Notes under the pieces: model-generated
Database searches by the model: none
What the model was told of the DNA's origin: nothing
The model's input: only the letters and a program-made list of their open reading frames with translations
In this document: piece by piece, positions 24,745-34,432 of the stretch
Layout of the letters: each line of letters begins with the position of its first letter
Position numbering within the stretch: position 1 is the first letter of the stretch
Program-made: the position numbers and the translations under genes
Source: Caulobacter sp. RHG1
Lineage (GTDB): Bacteria; Pseudomonadota; Alphaproteobacteria; Caulobacterales; Caulobacteraceae
Direction of reading: 5' to 3'
NCBI RefSeq assembly: GCF_013181195.1
Contig: NZ_SMZP01000001.1
Coordinates: 744,001 to 808,000 of the forward strand
DNA length: 64,000 nt

Positions 24745-25821
24745 ATGTGGCGCAACCGGTTGCTGGCTTCCGCGGCAGTCCTGGCGACGGCAGCGCTTTC
24801 TGCGTGTGGGGCCAAGCCCAAGACCGAGGACGCCGCCGCCCCGACACCGGTCGAGGCCGTGCTGGTCGCCGCGCCCGGAACCAGCGGCTCGGTCGGCGGC
24901 GCGGGCGCGCTGGAACGCCGGCGCGAGATGGCGCTGTCGTTCCGCATCCCCGGCGTGCTGACCGCGATGAAGGTCGAGGCCGGTGACCGGGTCAGCGCCG
25001 GCCAACTGGTCGCCGCCATCGATCCGGCGGGCGTCGACGCCCGCCAGCAACAGACCGTCGCCGACCTGGAGCGCGCCCGCCGCGACCTCGACCGCGACAA
25101 GACCCTGTTCGAGAAGGGCTTCGTCGCCCGCCAGCGCATCGACGACCGGCAGAGCGCGCTGAAGGCCGCCCAAGCGTCTTACGACGCCGCCCGCTTCGAC
25201 CGCCGCTGGGCCAGCCTGGTCTCGCCGGTCTCGGGCGTGGTGCTAACCCGCCAGGCCCAGGCCGGCGAGGTAGTCGCCGCCGGCCAGGTGGTGGCGCGGG
25301 TCGCCGACCTTTCCAGCCCGCTGATCCTGCGCCTGCCCCTGCCCGCCCGCGACGCCGCCCGCGTGCAGGTCGGCGACGCCGCCCAGGTGACCGTCGAGGA
25401 GCTGGGCGACCAGGCGCTCTCGGCCCGCGTCACCCGCGTGGGCCAGGCCGCCGACACCCGCACCGGCGCGATCAATGTCGAGATCGAGATCTCGGCCCCC
25501 CCGCCGACCTTGCGCAGCGGCCAGGTGGCGCATGCGACCCTGGCCGTGCGCGCCGCGCCTGGTACGGCGAGCGCCTTCGCCCGCATCCCGGCCGAGGCGG
25601 TGCTGGAGGCCAGCGGCCAGCGCGCCTTCGTCCTGCGCTATGACGGCGGCAAGGCCCGGCGCACGGCCGTGACCTTCGGCGGCTTCGACGGCGACGACGC
25701 CCTGGTCTCCGGCCTGCCCGGCGGGACGCGGGTGATCACCGCCGGCGCCGGCTTCGTGGCCGATGGCGAGGCCGTGCGGGTCATCGATCCCAAGGCCCTC
25801 GCGGCCCCGACGGGGCGTTAG
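24745..25821 (+). CDS. RND efflux periplasmic adaptor lipoprotein
   Basis: 358 residues. A signal peptide with lipobox LSAC places the acylated Cys near residue 20. A barrel-sandwich (lipoyl) domain and helical hairpin follow (DLERARRDLDRDKTLFEKGFVARQRIDD), then a beta-barrel (RARVTRVGQ region) and a membrane-proximal domain. This is the MexA/AcrA type membrane-fusion subunit linking pump to outer membrane. The frame is open further upstream, but the ATG at 24745 gives the proper lipoprotein signal. Its stop is 2 bases before the GTG start of the pump gene. No outer-membrane channel gene lies in the window. Confidence 0.94.
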   Translation: MWRNRLLASAAVLATAALSACGAKPKTEDAAAPTPVEAVLVAAPGTSGSVGGAGALERRREMALSFRIPGVLTAMKVEAGDRVSAGQLVAAIDPAGVDARQQQTVADLERARRDLDRDKTLFEKGFVARQRIDDRQSALKAAQASYDAARFDRRWASLVSPVSGVVLTRQAQAGEVVAAGQVVARVADLSSPLILRLPLPARDAARVQVGDAAQVTVEELGDQALSARVTRVGQAADTRTGAINVEIEISAPPPTLRSGQVAHATLAVRAAPGTASAFARIPAEAVLEASGQRAFVLRYDGGKARRTAVTFGGFDGDDALVSGLPGGTRVITAGAGFVADGEAVRVIDPKALAAPTGR

Positions 25822-25823
25822 TC

Positions 25824-28800
25824 GTGAAGTTCGACCTCTCGGCCTTCGCCGTCCGCCGCTGGCAGTTCACCCTGGTCGCCTTCGGCCTCTTGGTCATGCT
25901 GGGCGTCAACGCCTTCCTGAGCGTGCCGCGCTCGGAAGACCCCCACTTCCCGGTGCCGATCGTGCTGGTCCGCGCTGTGCTGCCAGGCGCAGAGCCCTCG
26001 GAAGTCGAGCAGCTGATCATCGACCCGATCGAGGATGCGGTCGACGGGCTGGACGACATCGACAAGGTCGAGTCCACCGCCGTCGACGGCGCGGCGATCG
26101 TCCGCATCCACTTCACCTGGGACGTCGACACCGAGCGCAAGTTCGACCAGGTCGTGCGCGAGGTGAACGCCATTCGCGGCGCCCTGCCGGCCGGCGTCCA
26201 GCGGCTGGAGATCGAGCGGGTGCGCACCACCGAGGTGTCGATCGTCCAGGCCGCCCTGGTCAGCGACATCCTGCCGATGCGCCGCCTGGAGAAGGTCGCC
26301 GACCGCCTGCGCGAGCGGCTGGACCGCGTGCCCGGCGTGCGCCAGGCCCGCTATTGGGGCGCGCCGGCCTCCGAGGTGCAGGTGACCCTGGACCTGGCCC
26401 GCCTGGCCGCCCTGCGCCTGCCGGCCTCGGCCGTGGCCGACGCCCTACGCCAAGCCGGCGCCGAGGCGCCCATCGGCGCCGTCCAGGCCGGAGAACGACG
26501 CTTCAACGTCAAGTCCGGCGGGGCCTTCCGCGACATCGAGACGGTCAAGAACACGCCGGTGCGCGCCATCGGCGGCCAGGTCACGCGTGTCGGCGACGTC
26601 GCTACCGTGGCCTGGGCCCAGGCCGAGCCCAACCATCTGACCCGCTTCAACGGCCGCCGCGCCGTGTTCCTGACCGTCAACCAGAAAGACGGCCAGGACG
26701 TCGGCAAGATCACACAAGCGGTCGACAAGGTGCTGGACGACTACGCCAAGACCTTGCCGGCCGGTGTGAAGCTGGAGAAAGCCTTCTACCAGTCGCGCAA
26801 TGTCGACCATCGGCTGCAGAACCTGTTCCGCGACTTCGGCATTGCGCTGGTTCTGGTATTGATCACCCTGCTGCCGCTGGGGCCGCGCGCCGGGATCGTG
26901 GTCATGGTGTCGATCCCGCTATCCTTGCTGATCGGCCTGACGATGCTGCAGGCGTTCGGCTTCACCCTGAACCAGCTGTCGATCGCCGGCTTCGTGCTGT
27001 CGCTGGGCCTGCTGGTCGACGACAGCATCGTCATCACCGAGAACATCGCCCGCCGCATCCGAGAAGGCGAGGAACGCACCGCCGCGGCCATCAACGGCAC
27101 ACAGCAGATCGGCCTGGCGGTGATCGGCTGCACGGCCACCCTGATGCTGGCCTTCCTGCCGCTGATGGCCCTGCCCGCCGGCTCGGGCGCCTACATCAAG
27201 TCGCTGCCGGTGACGGTGCTGTGCACGGTGGGCGCGTCCCTCTTCGTGTCGCTGACCATCATCCCGTTCCTGGCCAGCCGCATCCTGGACAAGCACTCCG
27301 ATCCCGAGGGCAACGCCCTGTTGCAGGCGGTCAACGGCTTCATCCATCGCGTCTACAGCCCCGTGCTGCACCGGGCCCTGGCGCGGCCCTGGCTGACGCT
27401 CGCCCTGCTGCTGGCCCTGTGCGCCACGACCGTGCCGCTGGCCAAGATGATCGGGTCGTCGCTATTCCCTTCGGCCGAGACGCCGGAGTTCCTGGTCCGC
27501 ATCGAGACGCCGGACGGCTCGTCCCTGGCCCGCACCGACCAGGCCCTCCGCTTCGTCGACGCCCGCCTGGCCAAGGAGCCCGATATCCTGTGGCGCGCTG
27601 ACAATCTGGGGCGCGGCAACCCGCAGATCTTCTACAACCAAAGCCAGCGTGAGAGCGCCACGACCTATGCCGAGGTCTATGCCAGCATGGGCGCCTGGCG
27701 GCCCGGCCGCAGCGAGGCCATGCTGGACGGCCTGCGCCGCGACTTCGCCAAGTATCCCGGCGCGCGGATCAGCGTGGTGGCCTTCGAGAACGGCCCGCCG
27801 ATCGATGCGCCGATCGCCATCCGCATCACCGGCCAGAACCTGGAAGTCCTCAAGGCCCTGGCCGCGCGGACCGAAGGCGTGCTGAAGGCGACCCCGGGTA
27901 CGCGCGACGTCAACAATCCCGTCCGCCTGGACCGCACCGACCTCGACCTCGGCGTCGACGAGGCCAAGGCCGCCGCCTTGGGCGTGCCGGCCGGCGCGGC
28001 CCGCCGCGTGGCCCGACTGGCGCTGTCGGGCGAGGAAACCAGCCGCTATCGCGACGCCGACGGCGACGACTATGCCGTGCGGGTGCGCCTGCCGATGGCC
28101 CAGGCCGACGGCGCGGCCCGCAATCCGCTCTCGGCGCTGAAGGGCGTCTATGTTCCCACGGCCGACGGCGAGGCTGCTCCCCTGGGCGCGATCGCTGCGC
28201 CAACCCTAAAGTCCAGCCCCGCCCGCATCGACCGCTTCGATCGCGAGCGGACGGTGACAGTGACCTCGTTCGTGCGGACGGGCTTCCTCACCGCCAAGGT
28301 CAACGAAGACGCCGTCGCGCGCCTGGCCCGCGAGGTCCCCATGCCTCCCGGCTACCGCCTGTCGCTGGGCGGCCAGGCCGAGGCGCAGGAAGAAAGCTTC
28401 GCCGGCTTGGGCGCAGCGGTGCTGGTGGCGGTGTTCGGCATTCTCGCCGTGCTGGTCCTGGAGTTCCAGAAGTTCAAGACCGCGCTCGTGGTGGCGGGCA
28501 TCATCCCGTTCGGCCTGTTCGGCGCTGTCTTGGCGCTAGCCGTGACGGGCCACTCGCTGTCGTTCACGGCGACCATCGGCCTGATCGCGCTGATCGGCAT
28601 CGAGATTAAGAACTCGATCCTGCTGGTGGACTTCACCGAACAGCTGCGCCGCGAAGGCATGAACCTGCACGACGCCATCGAGAAGGCCGGCGAGGTGCGC
28701 TTCCTGCCGGTGCTGCTGACCAGCGTCACGGCGATCGGCGGGCTGCTGCCGCTGGCGCTCGAACAGTCGGGCCTTTACTCGCCGCTGGCCATCGCGATCA

Positions 28801-28904
28801 TCGGCGGGCTGATCACCAGCACGCTGCTGAGCCGGGTCGCGACGCCGGTGATGTACTGGCTGACGGCGCGCGGGAAGGCGGAGCGGCCGCAGGCCCGCAC
28901 CTGA
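25824..28904 (+). CDS. RND efflux pump permease
   Basis: 1026 residues with the RND pattern: an N-terminal helix after MKFDLSAFAVRRWQF, a large periplasmic loop, helices 2-6 containing LLVDDSIVI (charged proton-relay residues in helix 4), a second loop, and helices 8-12. It belongs to the AcrB-like proton antiporters that expel drugs or toxic small molecules, or possibly the metal branch; the substrate is not readable. Translation starts at GTG 25824, 2 bases after the adaptor stop, so the two are coupled. Regulation is probably by the divergent TetR protein. Confidence 0.95.
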   Translation: MKFDLSAFAVRRWQFTLVAFGLLVMLGVNAFLSVPRSEDPHFPVPIVLVRAVLPGAEPSEVEQLIIDPIEDAVDGLDDIDKVESTAVDGAAIVRIHFTWDVDTERKFDQVVREVNAIRGALPAGVQRLEIERVRTTEVSIVQAALVSDILPMRRLEKVADRLRERLDRVPGVRQARYWGAPASEVQVTLDLARLAALRLPASAVADALRQAGAEAPIGAVQAGERRFNVKSGGAFRDIETVKNTPVRAIGGQVTRVGDVATVAWAQAEPNHLTRFNGRRAVFLTVNQKDGQDVGKITQAVDKVLDDYAKTLPAGVKLEKAFYQSRNVDHRLQNLFRDFGIALVLVLITLLPLGPRAGIVVMVSIPLSLLIGLTMLQAFGFTLNQLSIAGFVLSLGLLVDDSIVITENIARRIREGEERTAAAINGTQQIGLAVIGCTATLMLAFLPLMALPAGSGAYIKSLPVTVLCTVGASLFVSLTIIPFLASRILDKHSDPEGNALLQAVNGFIHRVYSPVLHRALARPWLTLALLLALCATTVPLAKMIGSSLFPSAETPEFLVRIETPDGSSLARTDQALRFVDARLAKEPDILWRADNLGRGNPQIFYNQSQRESATTYAEVYASMGAWRPGRSEAMLDGLRRDFAKYPGARISVVAFENGPPIDAPIAIRITGQNLEVLKALAARTEGVLKATPGTRDVNNPVRLDRTDLDLGVDEAKAAALGVPAGAARRVARLALSGEETSRYRDADGDDYAVRVRLPMAQADGAARNPLSALKGVYVPTADGEAAPLGAIAAPTLKSSPARIDRFDRERTVTVTSFVRTGFLTAKVNEDAVARLAREVPMPPGYRLSLGGQAEAQEESFAGLGAAVLVAVFGILAVLVLEFQKFKTALVVAGIIPFGLFGAVLALAVTGHSLSFTATIGLIALIGIEIKNSILLVDFTEQLRREGMNLHDAIEKAGEVRFLPVLLTSVTAIGGLLPLALEQSGLYSPLAIAIIGGLITSTLLSRVATPVMYWLTARGKAERPQART

Positions 28905-28916
28905 CCCGCTTACGCA

Positions 28917-28996
28917 GGTCGTCCGCCCCCGAAGGGGGGCAGACGGTGATCCGTCTTCCCCCTCCGGGGGAGGAGCGCGTCAGCGCGGAGGGGGCA
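28917..28996. repeat. GC-rich inverted-repeat element (group A, second form)
   Basis: Contains the hairpin GCCCCCGAAGGGGGGC and the arm CCCCCTCCGGGGG, then a CGCG-rich arm ending GGAGGGGGCAAG. The same order of segments (GGTCGTCCG, hairpin, CAGACGG, CCGTCTTCCCCCTCCGGGGG, GGAGGGGGCAAG) recurs at 51.6 kb. It fills the gap between the pump gene and the FAD oxidoreductase gene. Confidence 0.8.
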
Positions 28997-29040
28997 AGCA
29001 GCCCTTGCCCATCCCTTCGCCACACCGCACCCTCCCCATC

Positions 29041-30672
29041 ATGACATCCCCCACCTCCCGCGACGCCGTCATCATCGGCGGCGGCCATAACGGTCTCGTC
29101 TGCGCCTTCTACCTGGCCAAGGCCGGGCTGAAGGTCACCGTCTGCGAAGCCCGTCCCATCGTCGGCGGCGCGGCGGTGACCGAGGAGTTCCACCCCGGCT
29201 TTCGCAACTCGGTGGCCAGCTACACGGTCAGCCTGCTGAACCCGCGTGTCATCGCCGACATGGGCCTGCGCGAGCTGGGCCTGACCTTCCTGGAGCGGCC
29301 GATCTCGAACTTCCTGCCGCTGGCCGACGACCGCTATCTGAAGCTGGGTGGCGGCCTGGAGCGGACGCAAGAAGAGTTCCGCAAGTTCAGCCGCCGCGAC
29401 GCCGAGATCCTGCCGGCCTACTACGCCATGCTGGACGAGATCGGCGACGTCCTGCGGGCGTTGGCGCAAGAGACGCCGCCGAACCTGGGCGATGGTCTGC
29501 CCGGCCTGTTGCGCACACTACGCCAGGGCGGGCGCTTGGCCATGCTGCCCCGCGAGCGCAAGCGCGACCTGATCGACCTCTTCACCAAGAGCGCCCGCGA
29601 GATGCTGGACGGCTGGTTCGAGAGCGACCCAGTCAAGGCCGCTTTCGGCTTCGATTCCGTGGTCGGCGCCTTCGCCAGTCCCGACACGCCGGGCTCGGCC
29701 TATGTGCTGCTGCATCACACCTTCGGCGAGGTGAACGGCAAGAGGGGCGCCTGGGGTCACGCGGTCGGCGGCATGGGCGCGATCACCCAGGCGATGGGCA
29801 AAGCGTGCGACGCGGCCGGGGTCGAAATCCTGCTGAACACCCCGGTCGAGGGCGTGCATGTCGACGCCGGCAAGGCGGTAGGCGTCCAGCTCGTCGACGG
29901 CCGGCAGCTGATGGCCCCGATCGTGGCGGCCAACGTCAATCCGGCCCTGCTCTTCCGCAAGCTGGTCCCGCCCTCGGCCCTGACCGCCGACTTCCGCCGC
30001 GCCGTCGACGGCTACAAGAACGGCTCGGGCACGTTCCGCATGAACGTGGCGCTGTCGCAGCTGCCGGACTTCACCTGCCTGCCCGGAACCGCGACCGCTG
30101 AGCATCACCAGGCCGGGATCGTGATCGCCCCCAGCCTGGACTACATGGACGCCGCCTATCGCGACGCGAAGGCCGAGGGCCTGAGCAAGGCCCCGATCGT
30201 CGAGATGCTGATCCCCTCGACCATCGACACGTCCCTGGCCCCGCCTGGCCAGCACGTGGCCAGCCTGTTCTGCCAGCAGTTCGCGCCGGAGCTGCCGAAC
30301 GGTCACTCATGGGACGAGGTGCGCGAGGCGGCGGCCGACCTGATCATCGCCACGGTCGATCGCTGGGCGCCGAACTTCAAGGCCTCGGTGCTGGGTCGCC
30401 AGATCCTGTCGCCGCTGGATCTGGAGCGGACCTTCGGCCTGATCGGCGGCGACATCATGCACGGAAGGCTGTCGCTGGATCAGCTGTGGGCGACGCGGCC
30501 GTTCCTGGGCCACGCCAGCCACCGCGCGCCGATCAAGGGGCTCTATATGTGCGGCGCCGGGACCCATCCTGGCGGCGGCGTGTCGGGCAATCCGGGCCGC
30601 AACGCCGCGCGGGAGATCCTGCGCGACAAGGACTTCGTGACAGCGGTCAGGCTGTCGGTGGTGGGGCGGTGA
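29041..30672 (+). CDS. FAD-dependent oxidoreductase, phytoene-desaturase/PYROXD2-like
   Basis: 543 residues. The N-terminal dinucleotide fold reads VIIGGGHNGLVCAFYLAKAGL, with the second FAD motif EARPIVGGAAVTEE. A C-terminal FAD-contact segment GLYMCGAGTHPGGGVSGNPGRNAA closes the protein. This is the carotenoid-desaturase/PYROXD2 group of amine-oxidase-like flavoproteins; no carotenoid genes are nearby and the substrate is unknown. I use the ATG at 29041; a TTG at 29005 would add 12 residues. There is no strong ribosome site. It stands alone between two repeat elements. Confidence 0.88.
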   Translation: MTSPTSRDAVIIGGGHNGLVCAFYLAKAGLKVTVCEARPIVGGAAVTEEFHPGFRNSVASYTVSLLNPRVIADMGLRELGLTFLERPISNFLPLADDRYLKLGGGLERTQEEFRKFSRRDAEILPAYYAMLDEIGDVLRALAQETPPNLGDGLPGLLRTLRQGGRLAMLPRERKRDLIDLFTKSAREMLDGWFESDPVKAAFGFDSVVGAFASPDTPGSAYVLLHHTFGEVNGKRGAWGHAVGGMGAITQAMGKACDAAGVEILLNTPVEGVHVDAGKAVGVQLVDGRQLMAPIVAANVNPALLFRKLVPPSALTADFRRAVDGYKNGSGTFRMNVALSQLPDFTCLPGTATAEHHQAGIVIAPSLDYMDAAYRDAKAEGLSKAPIVEMLIPSTIDTSLAPPGQHVASLFCQQFAPELPNGHSWDEVREAAADLIIATVDRWAPNFKASVLGRQILSPLDLERTFGLIGGDIMHGRLSLDQLWATRPFLGHASHRAPIKGLYMCGAGTHPGGGVSGNPGRNAAREILRDKDFVTAVRLSVVGR

Positions 30673-30697
30673 CAATCTTGCTGCAACCCAACCACCG

Positions 30698-30802
30698 CTC
30701 ATCCCCGCGAAAGCGGGGATCCAAGCTGAGATTGCAGTCCAAATCCTGGGCCTTGCCGCGAGCCGAAAGCCCGCTTGGGTCCCCGCTTTCGCGGGGATGA
30801 GC
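30698..30802. repeat. palindromic repeat pair (group B)
   Basis: Left unit 30698-30726 contains GCTCATCCCCGCGAAAGCGG; right unit 30773-30802 is its near-perfect reverse complement (it has GGGT in place of GGAT at one position). Between them are about 46 bases with no gene. The element lies between the convergent oxidoreductase and DUF2188-like genes, a likely two-way terminator. Confidence 0.85.
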
Positions 30803-30809
30803 GAAGGGG

Positions 30810-31049
30810 TTAGGCCGCCGCGATCTGATGTGCGACGCGGTTGCGGCGCCAGGCGGGCACGCGCTCTTCCGGCTCGTCGACATGGACCTCGCCCTTGCGG
30901 CCCTGGGCGCGCATGTGTCGGGCCAGCAGCTGGGCCAGGCCTTCGGCTTCGTGTTGCGAGGGGAAGCAGCCGATCAGTTCGGCCGAGTCGTTCCAGGTCA
31001 CGTGCCACACGCCGGCGACCGGGCGGACGTAGTAGTGATTCTCGGTCAT
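30810..31049 (-). CDS. small DUF2188-like protein
   Basis: 79 residues from ATG 31049, which has a strong AAGGAGG ribosome site 5 bases upstream. The sequence YYVRPVAGVWHVTWND...GCFPSQHEAEGLAQLLA follows the DUF2188 pattern (Y-V-P-x-x-G-x-W-V, then a Ser-Gln-x-x-Ala helix). A basic tail PAWRRNRVAHQI ends it. Function is unknown. The 136 bases upstream hold only a short ATGCA-CAA-TGCAT dyad near 31135. Confidence 0.78.
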   Translation of the reverse strand: MTENHYYVRPVAGVWHVTWNDSAELIGCFPSQHEAEGLAQLLARHMRAQGRKGEVHVDEPEERVPAWRRNRVAHQIAAA

Positions 31050-31185
31050 GGCGACCTCCTTGGACGTACTCAACATGGTTCTAACCACGCTGACATGACA
31101 GTTGTTTCGCTATCGCACAACGGAAATGCGCTGCGATGCACAATGCATGAACGAGGCCAAGAACCGCTGACCGATCCTTGATCGC

Positions 31186-31761
31186 TCAGTTTCCGGCGAA
31201 CCGCTTGCGCAGCTCGGCCAGGGTGTAGGCGTTCCCCCACTCGAAGTGCCCGTAGACTGTGTCGGCTTCGGGGCCGGTCCCGTAACCGGTGTTGGTCAGC
31301 CGCACCCGCGTGCCCGTCGTGATCGCCTCGAACTCGATCACCGTGACGGTCTTCTGGAAAGCGTCCTTCCCTGGAAAGCCCGCGGGCGCCTGGACGTTGC
31401 GGATCACCAGCAGCCGGTCGGGGATAAAGGTGACGATCTGGTTCTTGATGTTGTTCGGATCGCCGATCGCGGCCTTGGGGTCGTAGCTGGCCTCGATCTC
31501 GCCGCCGGTGCGCAGGTCGACGCGCGCCACGGCGACCGCCCAGCGTTTGAAGCCCTCGGCGGTGGCGAAGGCCTGGAACACATCGTGCGGCGCAGCGGGA
31601 ATGTCCATCGACAGCTGCAAGGCCCGCTCGCCTGCGGCGTCGACATAGCTGGTGTTGGAAACACCCGGGAAATCACGCCAGCTCTTGCCGGCCTGGGCGT
31701 TGGCGGCGCCGGCGGTCAGGACGAGAGCGCAAGCGCCCAGGATCAGCGATCGGATCGTCAT
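31186..31761 (-). CDS. exported SRPBCC (START/Bet v1-like) domain protein
   Basis: 191 residues with a signal peptide cleaved after ANA-QA (about residue 23). The body is an SRPBCC ligand-binding fold of the kind seen in AHSA1/polyketide-cyclase-like proteins: MDIPAAPHDVFQAFATAEGFKRWAV, then LRTGGEIEAS, and FEAITTGTRVRLTNTGYG. Such folds bind hydrophobic ligands; the export signal implies a periplasmic role. It starts 25 bases... after the polyamine oxidase stop on the same strand and could be the last cistron of that operon, although its function does not require it. Confidence 0.82.
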   Translation of the reverse strand: MTIRSLILGACALVLTAGAANAQAGKSWRDFPGVSNTSYVDAAGERALQLSMDIPAAPHDVFQAFATAEGFKRWAVAVARVDLRTGGEIEASYDPKAAIGDPNNIKNQIVTFIPDRLLVIRNVQAPAGFPGKDAFQKTVTVIEFEAITTGTRVRLTNTGYGTGPEADTVYGHFEWGNAYTLAELRKRFAGN

Positions 31762-31785
31762 GTCGAAGGGCCTCCCCTGCCCTGA

Positions 31786-33042
31786 CTAGAGACGATCCCT
31801 CAAGGCGTACCAGGTCAAGCCTGCGACCGTCAGCGGCCAGCGCAGCAACCGCCCGCCCGGAAACGACGGGGTCGGCGCGCGGGAGAGCAGATCCACGCCG
31901 GCCGTGTCGCCCAGCGCCGCCTGCGCCAGCAGCTTGCCGACATAGGGCGCCAGCATCACGCCCTGGCCGGAATAGCCGGACGCCACGCGGACATTGGACG
32001 CGATCTCGCCGACGAACGGCATGCGACTCATCGTGATGCCCAGGGTTCCGCCCCACGCATGGGTGATCGGGATGTCGGCCAGCTGCGGATAGACCTTGGC
32101 GAGGTTCTTCCGGACCATCCCTGCGATGTCGCTTGGAAAGCCGGGCCGATAGTTCTCGCCGCCGCCGAACAGCAACCGGCCATCGGGGGTCTTGCGGAAG
32201 TAGTTCACGACGAAGCGGCTGTCCGACACCGCCGCGCCGGAGCGGATGATCTCGTCGGCCAGCCCCCCCAGCGGCGCGGTGACGGCGATGAAGTTGTTGA
32301 TCGGCATGACCCGGGCGCGGGCCGGGCCGGCCATGGCGTTCAGCGAACCGTCGCCGGAGAGGATCAGCTGGTCGCAGATCACCCGGCCTTGAACCGTCTC
32401 GACGACGATCTTGCCGTCCTCACGCCCCCAGCGCTCGGCCCGGGTATTCTCGTGGATCGTCAGGCCGCGCGCCATGCCCAGCGCCAGCTTCAGCGGATGC
32501 ACATGGCCACCGCCGCGATCGATCATGCCGCCGTGATAGACGTTCGTCCCCAGCTCGGCGGCGAGGTCTGCCTCGTCGATCAGCGCGAGTTGGTCGTAGC
32601 CATAGCGCTCGGCCATCAGGGCGATGTGGGCCGCGTCCTCGGCCTCGCCGCCAGGCTTGTGGCGGGCATGGATCATGCCCGGCCGCCAGTCGCAGTCGAT
32701 CGTATCGGTCAGGGTGCGGAAGTGCGCTCGCGCGTCCTCGGCCAGCCGCCAAAGGGCCAGGGCGTCGTCACGGCCGACGACCTTTTCCAGCCAGGCCTGG
32801 TCACGCCGCTGGCCGGTATGGAGCTGGCCGCCATTACGCCCCGTGGCCGCGCAGCCAACCCGGCCAGCCTCCAGCACCACGACGTTCGCCCGCCCGGCCA
32901 AGGCCATGGCCGCGCCCAGGCCGGTGAAGCCCGCGCCAACGACGCAGACATCGACCGAGACATCCCCCGCCAGCGGCGGAAACTCCGGAGCCTGGCTCGC
33001 GGAGGCCGCGTACCAGTTCCCCTGTCCGTAGACGTCAGACAT
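31786..33042 (-). CDS. puuB: FAD-dependent oxidoreductase, gamma-glutamylputrescine oxidase-like
   Basis: 418 residues of the DAO family: the FAD motif VVGAGFTGLGAAMAL near residue 34, ATGRNGGQLHTG, and the C-terminal VASGYSGQGVMLAPYVGKLLA. PuuB oxidises gamma-glutamylputrescine to the aldehyde. Its start overlaps the end of the glutamine-synthetase-like ligase gene by 8 bases, so the product of one feeds the other, which supports the name. The whole cluster reads on this strand. Specificity for putrescine over other gamma-glutamylated amines is not proved by sequence. Confidence 0.85.
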   Translation of the reverse strand: MSDVYGQGNWYAASASQAPEFPPLAGDVSVDVCVVGAGFTGLGAAMALAGRANVVVLEAGRVGCAATGRNGGQLHTGQRRDQAWLEKVVGRDDALALWRLAEDARAHFRTLTDTIDCDWRPGMIHARHKPGGEAEDAAHIALMAERYGYDQLALIDEADLAAELGTNVYHGGMIDRGGGHVHPLKLALGMARGLTIHENTRAERWGREDGKIVVETVQGRVICDQLILSGDGSLNAMAGPARARVMPINNFIAVTAPLGGLADEIIRSGAAVSDSRFVVNYFRKTPDGRLLFGGGENYRPGFPSDIAGMVRKNLAKVYPQLADIPITHAWGGTLGITMSRMPFVGEIASNVRVASGYSGQGVMLAPYVGKLLAQAALGDTAGVDLLSRAPTPSFPGGRLLRWPLTVAGLTWYALRDRL

Positions 33043-34432
33043 TCAGCAGCAGGAACTCCCGCTCCCACGGGCTGATCGTGCGCATGAAGGTCTCGTACTC
33101 GGCCTGCTTCACGCGGTCATAGGCCTGGCAGAAGATCGGTCCCAGGATCTCGACCAGCGGCTGGCAGGCTTCGAACAGATGCAGCGATTCCGACAGGCTG
33201 CGCGGCAGCTGCACGCCCTCGGCTCCGGCGTCGGTCGCCACCGGCGCGCTGGGCTTGAGGTTCTGGGTCATGCCCAGATAGCCGCTGGCCAGCACCGCCG
33301 CGATCGCCAGATAGGGATTGGCGTCCGACGAGGGGATGCGGTTCTCCAGGCGGCGGTTGGCCGGATCCGACGGCGGCACCCGTAGGCCGCAGGTGCGGTT
33401 GTCGTAGCCCCACTGGGTGTTGACCGGCGCGCCGCTGTCGCGCGCGATCCGGCGATAGGAATTCACGTACGGCGCCAGGATGGCCATGATCGCCGGCAGG
33501 TATTTCTGCTGGCCGCCGATGAAGCCGTGGAACAGCTCGGTCTCGGCGCCGTCCTCGTCGGAGAACAGGTTACGGCCCTTCCGGTCGACGATCGACTGGT
33601 GGATGTGCATGGCGCTGCCCGGCTCCGACGCCATCGGCTTGGCCATGAAGGTGGCGTAGATCTCGTGCTCCAACGCCGCCTCGCGGATGGTGCGCTTCAT
33701 CATGAACACCTGATCGGCCAGCTCCAGCGGATGGCCGTGACGCAGGTTGATCTCCATCTGCGCCACCCCGCTCTCGTGGATCAGGGTGTCGATCTCCAGG
33801 CCCTGGCGCTCGGAATATTCGTACATGTCCTCGAACAGGGCGTCGAACTCGTTGACCGCGCTGATCGAATAGCCCTGGCGGCCCGTCTCCGGACGGCCCG
33901 AGCGCCCGATGGGCGGCTTGAGCGGATAGTCCGGATCGGTGTTGCGCTCGACCAGGTAGAACTCGATCTCCGGCGCGACGATCGGGTTCCAGCCCTTCTC
34001 GGCGTAAAGCGCCAGCACCCTGCGCAGCACCTGGCGCGGAGCCTCCTCGACGGGGCGGCCGTCGGGGTGGAAGGCGTCGTGGATCACCTGGGCTGTCGGG
34101 TCCTGAGCCCACGGCACGGCGGCCAGGGTGGCGAAGTCCGGGGTCAGGAAGATGTCGGTGTCGGCCTGCACCGCGGTCACCGAGCCTTCGAAGGCGGGAA
34201 ACTCGCCGGCGATGGTCTGGTAGAACACGGCCAGCGGCAGGTTCATCGAAGGGGTCCCTAAGAACTTGCGCACCGGCATAATCTTGCCGCGCGCCACCCC
34301 GGCCAGGTCGGGCACGACGCACTCGATCTCCTCGATGCTCTGCCGCGCGAACCAGGCCTGGGCTTCCTCCAGCGTCGAGACGCCCCGATCCAGCGTCGTC
34401 TCGCGCTTGGCCTTGTTGTGCTTGGGCTTCAT
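33035..34432 (-). CDS. puuA: glutamine synthetase-like gamma-glutamylpolyamine ligase
   Basis: 465 residues from ATG 34432, overlapping the aminotransferase stop by 4 bases. It has the beta-grasp N-terminal domain (CVVPDLAGVARGKIMPVRKFLG in parts) and the glutamine-synthetase catalytic domain with PEIEFYLVER, GSAMHIHQSI, NTQWGYDNRT and RIPSSDANPYLAIAA. PuuA-type ligases join glutamate to putrescine at the cost of ATP. True GlnA is excluded by the neighbours and the PuuA-like motif VARGKIMP. A frame open upstream to 35011 is only read-through of the aminotransferase region. Confidence 0.88.
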   Translation of the reverse strand: MKPKHNKAKRETTLDRGVSTLEEAQAWFARQSIEEIECVVPDLAGVARGKIMPVRKFLGTPSMNLPLAVFYQTIAGEFPAFEGSVTAVQADTDIFLTPDFATLAAVPWAQDPTAQVIHDAFHPDGRPVEEAPRQVLRRVLALYAEKGWNPIVAPEIEFYLVERNTDPDYPLKPPIGRSGRPETGRQGYSISAVNEFDALFEDMYEYSERQGLEIDTLIHESGVAQMEINLRHGHPLELADQVFMMKRTIREAALEHEIYATFMAKPMASEPGSAMHIHQSIVDRKGRNLFSDEDGAETELFHGFIGGQQKYLPAIMAILAPYVNSYRRIARDSGAPVNTQWGYDNRTCGLRVPPSDPANRRLENRIPSSDANPYLAIAAVLASGYLGMTQNLKPSAPVATDAGAEGVQLPRSLSESLHLFEACQPLVEILGPIFCQAYDRVKQAEYETFMRTISPWEREFLLLNV